A stretch of 35,825 nt of DNA from an uncultured Roseiflexaceae bacterium (GTDB lineage Bacteria > Chloroflexota > Chloroflexia > Chloroflexales > Roseiflexaceae). Both the position numbers and the translations under genes were made by a program. The notes below the pieces were generated by a model that saw only the letters and a program-made list of their open reading frames with translations, had not been told where the DNA came from and did no database searches. The stretch spans positions 1 to 35,825 of the forward strand of contig CAISXI010000384.1 of assembly GCA_903889425.1 (NCBI GenBank). Reading direction: 5' to 3'. This document shows, one piece after another, positions 17,694-23,480 of this stretch. Within the stretch, counting starts at the first letter, position 1, and each line of letters starts with the position of its first letter.

Positions 17694-18143
17694 TTACTCG
17701 TAAATCCAGCGATCCACGCTGCGCTCTACTTTTACCAACTCATTGCTGGTAAAAAAGATAGCCGTCTCGCGCTCGCCGCTTTCGGGGGAGTCTGAGGCAT
17801 GGATCAAATTACGGCCGATTTCGAGGCCGTAGTCGCCACGAATCGTGCCGGGGGCTGATTTGACCGGGTTGGTGGCACCAACCATGGTACGCACCGTCTC
17901 GATGACGTTTTTGCCGGTGACGGCAATCACCACCACTGGACCTGAGGTGATGTATTCAATCAACGATGGAAAGAAGGCGCGGGCTTCATGCTCGGCATAG
18001 TGGGTACGAGCCAATTCTTCGGTGACCTGCATCAACTTCAACCCAGCCAACTTCAATCCGCGTTGCTCCAACCGCCCCAAAATTGCACTAATCAACCCAC
18101 GTTGTACGGCATCGGGCTTCAAAATAATTAATGAACGCTCCAC
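17694..18143 (-). CDS. ndk: Nucleoside diphosphate kinase
   Basis: The enzyme transfers the gamma-phosphate from ATP to other NDPs through a phospho-His intermediate. The start is GTG at 18143, because AAGGAG lies 6 nt upstream and the product then begins VERSLIILKPDAVQRG with the normal length of 149 aa; earlier in-frame starts would put extra residues before the conserved beginning. The catalytic His115 is in GRNLIHASDSPESGERE. Operon with ychF (6-bp gap). A TATAAT lies upstream on the minus strand at 18199-18204, but with no good -35 partner. Confidence 0.95.
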   Translation of the reverse strand: MERSLIILKPDAVQRGLISAILGRLEQRGLKLAGLKLMQVTEELARTHYAEHEARAFFPSLIEYITSGPVVVIAVTGKNVIETVRTMVGATNPVKSAPGTIRGDYGLEIGRNLIHASDSPESGERETAIFFTSNELVKVERSVDRWIYE

Positions 18144-18217
18144 AACAGACTCCTTCATCACAAGATGACACAATTACCGTATCTATCATACCATTATTCA
18201 TTATACGAGTGCATGAC

Positions 18218-18244
18218 AAAGGGGTGTATTTGGCATACACCCCT
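18218..18244 (-). terminator. Hairpin after the TPR gene
   Basis: A perfect 11-bp inverted repeat (AAGGGGTGTAT / ATACACCCCTT) with a 5-nt loop lies 25 bp beyond the stop of the TPR gene. The following T-stretch on the minus strand is short (TTTGTC), so it is a plausible but weaker terminator. Confidence 0.6.
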
Positions 18245-18269
18245 TCACTCATAGCCAGCACCATTGTTT

Positions 18270-20870
18270 TTATAACAACGGCGCCGGACCACTATTCAAG
18301 GTCATGCGATAGGCCTCTACCGCCTCTTGGACTTTGTTTTGCTTGGCGTAGGCATTGCCCAACAAACGACTACATTCACGACGAATCTGTGGTTCACCGA
18401 TTTCTGTGAGCACATCACGTAAATCATTCACCACATCTTCGAGCAATACGCTATTGCGAATCAAATACCGATATTGCGTAAGTGCCGTGTCATACATGCG
18501 GCATTGTACCGCCACCCGTGCCACCGACAAACGCAATACCCCGTTTTCGGGGTCTTCTTGGAGCGCCCGCAAATAACCGTCAATTGCGAGATTCTCCGAA
18601 ATGACCGCACTCGCCGTAGCGACGGGTGGCACCAAATTCGCTAGTGGCGTATTGACTTTGGGGGCCGCCACAGGAGGTATTTCGCTAACCAATAATTGCT
18701 CGAGATCGGGAGTAATCGGGGCCATTTCCCCTGAAGTCAACCCCAAGTCACGAATCACCTGTGACACATCGACCTCGTTGGGCTGGGTATCAGCAGGAAA
18801 GTCATGCAACCGCATACCATGACTCACGGACAATTGACTAAAGTCCGGTTGACGTTGCACAATTACTGATTCATCTTCGAGTAACGCGAGCAGCGCATCA
18901 TGGGTTGCTTGATCACCGGCACTTGCCCGAGCCACATCATCGGCAGCGACGATGCCTTTGCGCAAGCCATGTTCAAGCAGTTCCGTCAAGGTTTCGTCTG
19001 GCTCAACAGGATTAATCCGGGTATTTGGGTCGACACGTGGCAGAGTCGCCGACAAGCCACGCATTCCTTCGGTCAATCCACTGCCTGGTTGCGCCAACAA
19101 CGATGCCAATAAATTGTCACCACCATGTGCTGGCTCAGCCAAAGGGATGCTACTTTCGTAATCTGGCGTTTGCACATCGAGCAATGATTCGAGTGTCACT
19201 GCCGCGGCTTTGACTGCCTGATTTGCCGCCAAATTGTTACGGTTTACCGGAGTGCGGGTACGGTCAATCACATGCGCCCCGCCCAGCGTCCGCGCCACTA
19301 CATCACGTAAATCCTCGGTCTGTGCCGGATGATACTTGATTTCCAACCGTGCTAATAGGACATACAAATCATCGCTACACGGGGTAGTTTGAATCATGGA
19401 CGTATCAATCCGATTGCTTACGACCACTGGCGTATCCGTTGCACTTGGTTCAGGCTCATTCACCACATCGACCGAATTTTTTTGCATAGCGGATGCCAAA
19501 AAGCGGTCATCATCATCAACCGGATAATCAATATCAAACGGTATTGCCGTGATATTGCCGCCACTGCCGTGGAATTGGACGGGTTCGGTGGCAACCTCAT
19601 CGATATCAGGAGCTACTGGCGTCGTCGTTGGCACACGGACGTTGTTGTTTACCGTCACCGTAGCGACCGGTGTCGGTGGACCATCCCCCAGCATCTGCGG
19701 ATCCAATGCCATCGTCTGAATCATTGATGCATTTATTACCGGCGCAACTGCCGTGACTGAAGAAGTGAAATTCGCTGCCATCGCCATAACCGAGGGATTT
19801 GTGCCGACACTTGCTACCGTTGTTGCCGCTACAGGGAGCGTTGTCACACCGGAATCTGCATGTAACGCCGCTTGGCGTTGTAACGTCCGTTGCAACAAAA
19901 TTCCAGTGCTGTCATGCGCCGTATCATCAAGCATACATGCATGATCATGATCATGATCAATATCCGTCATCCGACCCATTTGGCGCATCTGCCCTAGGAC
20001 CGATTCGACTTCGTGCGCCGCAACCGTCGGCATTTCGGCGGTGACAAGATACGTCACTCGCACACCCGAACTCGCCTTGGACTGCACTTGTTGTTGGTAC
20101 CATGCCGTATCGTCCCAGGCCGGGAGCACCCACTCAAGCTGGGTTGGCACGGCATCACTACCAAATAACTCGTGCGCAGTTTCTAATAATGGATCCAGTG
20201 CTTGCGCCCGTTCCCAACATTTATTACTCACTACACTATCACGACTACTTTGATAGCGCGCTTCAATCAAATTTGCCTTCAATAATTGCGGGGCTTGCAA
20301 CAATATTTCTTGGCAAATTTCGTGCGCTTCAGTTTCGTCACCATTCCGCCACAACGCCTCAGCCAACGCAACCACATGTTCGCGGTGATTGGGGTTGGCA
20401 AGTGCCATTTGATGAAATTCTGGGATGGCCTGGCTATATGCATGCGACCGCATAAACAATCGTGCCAGCCCAGATCGACTCAGATGCAAATAGACATCGT
20501 GGCGGGCCGTGCGTTGATACAAATTCAACAAACGCGGCCGCAATTCACCCATATCGGGGCGAATTTCCATCGCCCGCTCGAGATATTTCGTCGCACTTGC
20601 CAAATCACCTTCGCGCTCGGCAACCGTACTCAATCCCACTTGGGCAATAATGTTCTCTGGGTCACTTTCACATACTGATTCAAACAACTCGCGCGCCTCA
20701 CCCAATGAATTTGCCGCAATTAGCGCCTCACCCAAATACAACTTGGCCTTGAGATTTTGGGGGAATGCACTCAGTACATGCCGCGCAATCCCTGCTAATC
20801 GCTCGTGTTCGCCACTCCCTACCGCCTCACGCATGAGTTCATATGCACTCTGCAATGTCATTTCATTCAT
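18270..20870 (-). CDS. Large TPR protein with long low-complexity centre
   Basis: An 866-aa protein, not recognised as a named family. Residues 1-220 contain TPR-like helix pairs (LKAKLYLGEALIAANSLGEA, ATKYLERAMEIRPDMGELRP, MALANPNHREHVVALAEAL). A central stretch of about 500 residues is rich in Thr, Val, Pro and Asp and looks disordered, with an IDHDHDHACM patch that might bind metal. The last 100 residues return to TPRs (ALTQYRYLIRN, LLGNAYAKQNKVQEAVEAY). No signal peptide or membrane helix is present, so it is probably a cytoplasmic scaffold. The second of two adjacent ATGs was chosen because AGAGGT is then 5 nt away. The preceding 250 bp is AT-rich and likely carries the promoter. Confidence 0.82.
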   Translation of the reverse strand: MNEMTLQSAYELMREAVGSGEHERLAGIARHVLSAFPQNLKAKLYLGEALIAANSLGEARELFESVCESDPENIIAQVGLSTVAEREGDLASATKYLERAMEIRPDMGELRPRLLNLYQRTARHDVYLHLSRSGLARLFMRSHAYSQAIPEFHQMALANPNHREHVVALAEALWRNGDETEAHEICQEILLQAPQLLKANLIEARYQSSRDSVVSNKCWERAQALDPLLETAHELFGSDAVPTQLEWVLPAWDDTAWYQQQVQSKASSGVRVTYLVTAEMPTVAAHEVESVLGQMRQMGRMTDIDHDHDHACMLDDTAHDSTGILLQRTLQRQAALHADSGVTTLPVAATTVASVGTNPSVMAMAANFTSSVTAVAPVINASMIQTMALDPQMLGDGPPTPVATVTVNNNVRVPTTTPVAPDIDEVATEPVQFHGSGGNITAIPFDIDYPVDDDDRFLASAMQKNSVDVVNEPEPSATDTPVVVSNRIDTSMIQTTPCSDDLYVLLARLEIKYHPAQTEDLRDVVARTLGGAHVIDRTRTPVNRNNLAANQAVKAAAVTLESLLDVQTPDYESSIPLAEPAHGGDNLLASLLAQPGSGLTEGMRGLSATLPRVDPNTRINPVEPDETLTELLEHGLRKGIVAADDVARASAGDQATHDALLALLEDESVIVQRQPDFSQLSVSHGMRLHDFPADTQPNEVDVSQVIRDLGLTSGEMAPITPDLEQLLVSEIPPVAAPKVNTPLANLVPPVATASAVISENLAIDGYLRALQEDPENGVLRLSVARVAVQCRMYDTALTQYRYLIRNSVLLEDVVNDLRDVLTEIGEPQIRRECSRLLGNAYAKQNKVQEAVEAYRMTLNSGPAPLL

Positions 20871-20951
20871 CATGACCTCTTTACCCTACTACCAAGCCCT
20901 ATTCCATTAATTCCAATGGTATTAAATTACAATTTGATGACATCTGAAAAT

Positions 20952-20980
20952 ATACTACCACGATTTGTCATATAAATCAA
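20952..20980 (-). promoter_or_regulatory. Candidate promoter of the TPR gene
   Basis: On the minus strand TTGATT and TAGTAT are separated by 17 bp, each matching the sigma70 consensus at four of six positions, about 80 bp before the start codon. In such AT-rich DNA the match could be chance. Confidence 0.35.
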
Positions 20981-21057
20981 TACTATAAAATGTAGTTATT
21001 TACAAATAGATAACAACATTCATTACATTCATTATTTTTGCATAAAAAACAGCCCCT

Positions 21058-21101
21058 AAAAAGATCCCACCCCCCAATGCTGACGCATTCGGGGGTGGGA
21101 T
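21058..21101 (-). terminator. Rho-independent terminator after the secreted glucosaminidase-like gene
   Basis: ATCCCACCCCC (21064-21074) pairs with GGGGGTGGGAT (21091-21101); an inner AATGC/GCATT stem closes a TGAC loop. On the minus strand a CTTTTT tract follows at 21058-21063. Confidence 0.88.
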
Positions 21102-21125
21102 TGCACTGAACGTAAAATCAGCTGC

Positions 21126-22379
21126 TTAGGGTAATCGGCGTAATCGCAGCATGACTTCCAAAATCCGTTGACCATAGGTAGTACCAGGATAGGCCCAGCG
21201 CCCATTCAAGCCAACAACCGTCGGTGCAACTCCACGCAAATTGCTCGGTAACGCGCGGTACCCTAGAGCTTTGGTAATCATTGCTTTCTGGGCAGGGGTA
21301 GCTTGGTCATCACGCAAGGCATAGGCCAGCAAGCGGCCAATATGCGCCGGCACGGCATCCTCACTCCACGTGGGGAAGCTAAGGCCTTTTTCCCACATGT
21401 TACGTTGCGTATTAAAGACCCACCCCGGCTGATTGGGGTTTGTCGACGAAGACTGGCCTTCAACGCCCAACCCCGCCGGATTATTTTGGGGACGTGCCGA
21501 CCAATAACTCGTCAAAAAGCCCGTTTCGTGCGCCATTTGGGCAATAGCCAGGAACCAGTCGACACCCACACTCGAACCCACCTGCTCGTAGGCTTGCACA
21601 ATGGCGCGTACATCGTCGTAACTATACCCATTGTTGACGGCGCGTGGTGCCAGCACCCGCACGGCTTCTTCGACAGTGCCACTCGGCAAGCCAAGGATGG
21701 GCAAATCCTTAGGGGCTTGGGCTGGCAAAAAATCACGCATTTCGTTGCCCAACAAGCCAAACAACACGTCGTACGGGTCGCTGTTTTCGGGGTGTAGCTC
21801 AAAGCGCGCCCGTTCAAACCATTGCACTTGGTATTCTTTGCCATCACTCAAACGCTCGGTGATGATATCAGAGACCGGCAAACCAAACAATGCCAGGCTT
21901 TCGTTTTCGGACACGGCATCTTTGCTATCGAGGTTGAGCCCATAGCGCCGCCACGTATTCAAAAAACGCCCACACACGGTGTGGCCTGTTTCGGCAAAGG
22001 TGCGACAATTTTTGCCACTATCAGTTTTGGGGAAGGTAAACCAGTCACGTGCTTGTTGATTCAAGCGATCAGCACCGAGTCGCCCCAACAATACATCATA
22101 GGGTGCTTTGTTCCCCGGATGAAGTTCCAGCCGGTTGCGCTCAAAGCGTTGCACGGTCAAGGTTTTGCCTTCAATCAAGACATCCACCTGCGGACCAATC
22201 GGCAGCCCAAACACACGTAACCCACCTTGGGATTCCCAATAACTGCGAATTCGTCCCGTGATACAGTACCCTGTTTCACTAAAACAGCGTGGCTCAATGG
22301 TTTGGGCCCGCACCACGCTTGGTCCACTGCCAAGCCACATACTTACACAAGCAATTATTACTACCAAACGTCGTACCAT
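21126..22379 (-). CDS. Secreted protein with two ETG/ELHP modules and C-terminal glucosaminidase-like domain
   Basis: A 417-aa exported protein. Residues 1-25 form a signal peptide (MVRRLVVII..., cleavage after VVRA). Two copies of a module of about 95 residues follow, each with Cys-x3-ETG, CGRF or CITGRIR, FGLP, QxFER and ELHPxNxxPYDVL; such repeats recur in secreted Chloroflexota proteins and are of unknown role. The C-terminal half (FLAIAQMAHETGFLTSYWS, NNPAGLG, WAYPGTTYGQRILEVM) resembles N-acetylglucosaminidase/muramidase domains, with Glu in AHETGF as the likely catalytic acid. It therefore probably acts on the cell wall. The ATG at 22379 follows GAGGTG; upstream in-frame ATG and TTG codons would add 4-5 residues. 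Confidence 0.83.
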   Translation of the reverse strand: MVRRLVVIIACVSMWLGSGPSVVRAQTIEPRCFSETGYCITGRIRSYWESQGGLRVFGLPIGPQVDVLIEGKTLTVQRFERNRLELHPGNKAPYDVLLGRLGADRLNQQARDWFTFPKTDSGKNCRTFAETGHTVCGRFLNTWRRYGLNLDSKDAVSENESLALFGLPVSDIITERLSDGKEYQVQWFERARFELHPENSDPYDVLFGLLGNEMRDFLPAQAPKDLPILGLPSGTVEEAVRVLAPRAVNNGYSYDDVRAIVQAYEQVGSSVGVDWFLAIAQMAHETGFLTSYWSARPQNNPAGLGVEGQSSSTNPNQPGWVFNTQRNMWEKGLSFPTWSEDAVPAHIGRLLAYALRDDQATPAQKAMITKALGYRALPSNLRGVAPTVVGLNGRWAYPGTTYGQRILEVMLRLRRLP

Positions 22380-22406
22380 AACACCTCGCATCAATACAAT
22401 GTACGA

Positions 22407-22435
22407 AAAACGTCGACCTTAAGGGTCGACGTTTT
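22407..22435 (-). terminator. Terminator of the tRNA-Pro transcript
   Basis: A 12-bp perfect inverted repeat (AAAACGTCGACC / GGTCGACGTTTT) with a 5-nt loop lies 24 bp beyond the tRNA 3' end and ends in T residues on the minus strand. A second palindrome (GCTCATAATGAGC, 22440-22452) lies between it and the tRNA. Confidence 0.8.
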
Positions 22436-22458
22436 GGGTGCTCATAATGAGCGTTTGT

Positions 22459-22535
22459 TGGTCGGGGCGAGAGGATTTGAACCTCCGGCCTCATGAACCC
22501 CATTCATGTGCGCTACCAGGCTGCGCTACGCCCCG
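22459..22535 (-). tRNA. tRNA-Pro (anticodon GGG)
   Basis: The 77-nt minus-strand sequence folds as a cloverleaf: acceptor CGGGGCG/CGCCCCG, D stem GCGC/GCGC with loop AGCCTGGTA, anticodon stem CATGA/TCATG with loop ATGGGGT (anticodon GGG), T arm GGAGG-TTCAAAT-CCTCT, and an encoded CCA end. It reads CCC and CCU proline codons. A promoter with a perfect TTGACA lies just upstream. Confidence 0.95.
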
Positions 22536-22551
22536 TCATGCCAACACGCTA

Positions 22552-22581
22552 ATAGTACGCTACAACTATAGCCAATGTCAA
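22552..22581 (-). promoter_or_regulatory. Promoter of tRNA-Pro
   Basis: On the minus strand TTGACA (22576-22581, perfect -35) is followed after 18 bp by TACTAT (22552-22557). Transcription would begin about 10 nt before the tRNA. Confidence 0.7.
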
Positions 22582-22633
22582 ATCGAATTTGCAGGCACTA
22601 TGAAATATGGTGGAAAGGGCGAGATCCTCGTTG

Positions 22634-22818
22634 TCTCGCGCAGAGGCACACAGAGGACGCAGAGGCATTCTCACTTCCGGAGGGCGAATAGCGGCGAATG
22701 AATTCGCCGGCATGATTCGCCCCTTCCTTCACACTTCACACTTCACACTTCACACTTCACACTTCACACTTCCTACTTCCTACTTCCTACTTCCTACTTC
22801 CTACTTCATACTTCATAC
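22634..22818 (+). repeat. Composite intergenic repeat: CGCAGAG block, GGCGAAT palindrome, 13 heptamers
   Basis: Three modules lie in order between the tRNA and a hypothetical gene. First is a CGCAGAG-type block (22634-22665). Second is a palindromic block (22682-22724) containing GGCGAATGAATTCGCC and GGCATGATTCGCCCC. Third is an uninterrupted array of 7-bp units (22728-22818): six TTCACAC, five TTCCTAC and two TTCATAC. The same modules recur elsewhere in the window with the same order and polarity. No coding function is supported; the frames through the array give only a periodic peptide. Confidence 0.88.
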
Positions 22819-22821
22819 TTC

Positions 22822-23160
22822 TTAGAAGGGTTCTATGCCAACGGCGGCTAATTCGTCGGCGAATTGTTCAAAATCGTGGCGCGAGCGTAGGCGTTCGAGT
22901 GCTTGCAGTAATGGATCACGTTTAATCCCAGGCAACAATAATGCCCGACCCACAAATTGGCGTAAGTAACTGAGAATCACGGCGCGATTACTCGCAATCA
23001 TGGTTTCACCTTGAAAATACGATTCCATTGCAAGGGCGAGGCGCCCGGTTTGTTCGGTCATCCAAAAATGCGGTGGCACTGCGACATTGAATGGGTATGG
23101 ATAGCTTGGATCGGGCAAATACGTCAATCCGTCAATTGTTTCTGGGCTTGGAATTGTCAT
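22822..23160 (-). CDS. Hypothetical protein, 112 aa
   Basis: I do not recognise this family. The product is soluble, begins MTIPSPETIDGLTYLPDP, has a Pro/Tyr/Phe-rich N-terminal third (SYPYPFNVAVPPHFW) and a helical C-terminal two thirds (RAVILSYLRQFVGRALLLPG). A good ribosome binding site (GAGGT) precedes the ATG, and a promoter with near-consensus boxes lies 50-75 bp upstream, so it is very probably expressed. The stop lies only 4 bp from the heptamer array. Divergent from the PHP/Schlafen-type gene, with which it may share regulation. Confidence 0.72.
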   Translation of the reverse strand: MTIPSPETIDGLTYLPDPSYPYPFNVAVPPHFWMTEQTGRLALAMESYFQGETMIASNRAVILSYLRQFVGRALLLPGIKRDPLLQALERLRSRHDFEQFADELAAVGIEPF

Positions 23161-23206
23161 GGTGACCTCTCATATATACACGATAAGTAAACATCATTAT
23201 GCTCCC

Positions 23207-23236
23207 ATTATGACGGTTTTAGTGCATTTGTGCCAA
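23207..23236 (-). promoter_or_regulatory. Promoter of the 112-aa hypothetical gene
   Basis: On the minus strand TTGGCA (23231-23236) and CATAAT (23207-23212) are separated by 18 bp, each five of six to consensus. Confidence 0.65.
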
Positions 23237-23304
23237 TACGATAACGATAGTAGGATATGTCATGATACACGATAGTTTTCTTACGAAAACAAAACTATTC
23301 TAGT

Positions 23305-23333
23305 TTGCAAAGAATTACTATTTCTCGTATAGT
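23305..23333 (+). promoter_or_regulatory. Upstream promoter (P1) of the PHP/Schlafen-type gene
   Basis: TTGCAA (23305-23310), a 17-bp spacer and TATAGT (23328-23333). It would leave a 5' leader of about 140 nt before the ATG at 23481. Confidence 0.6.
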
Positions 23334-23382
23334 AGGGGAGTATATGGTTGTAGATTTACATTTTTGCGTGTGCAATCAATTT

Positions 23383-23410
23383 TTTACCGAATCCGGTACG
23401 ATTGTATACT
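23383..23410 (+). promoter_or_regulatory. Downstream promoter (P2) of the PHP/Schlafen-type gene
   Basis: TTTACC (23383-23388), a 16-bp spacer and TATACT (23405-23410), about 70 bp before the start codon. The -35 box is weaker than in P1. Confidence 0.5.
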
Positions 23411-23480
23411 GTTAATTTTGATTAGTGCGACAAAGCGTTCTATTTGCAAAAGGCAAAAACTGAAATATTGGAGTACGTCG

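Larger units (their letters stand above)
20874..21125. other. AT-rich intergenic region
   Basis: This 252-bp spacer is clearly more AT-rich than its surroundings. It separates two minus-strand genes and contains the terminator of the downstream secreted-protein gene and a probable promoter for the TPR gene. No coding potential is visible. Confidence 0.6.
23161..23480. other. Divergent promoter region
   Basis: This 320-bp AT-rich spacer separates two divergent genes. It contains one convincing minus-strand promoter and two plus-strand promoters, listed separately, and no gene. Confidence 0.65.

Noticed and set aside
18144-18173. Upstream starts for ndk
   Set aside because: They would add ten residues before the conserved N-terminus, and the ribosome binding site fits the GTG at 18143.
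22459-22535. tRNA read as tRNA-Met because of CAT bases near the anticodon arm
   Set aside because: The CAT lies in the anticodon stem; the seven-base loop ATGGGGT gives anticodon GGG, and the body matches tRNA-Pro.
22607-22825. 72-codon open frame through the repeat array
   Set aside because: The translation is a periodic peptide created by the 7-bp repeats, without a ribosome binding site.
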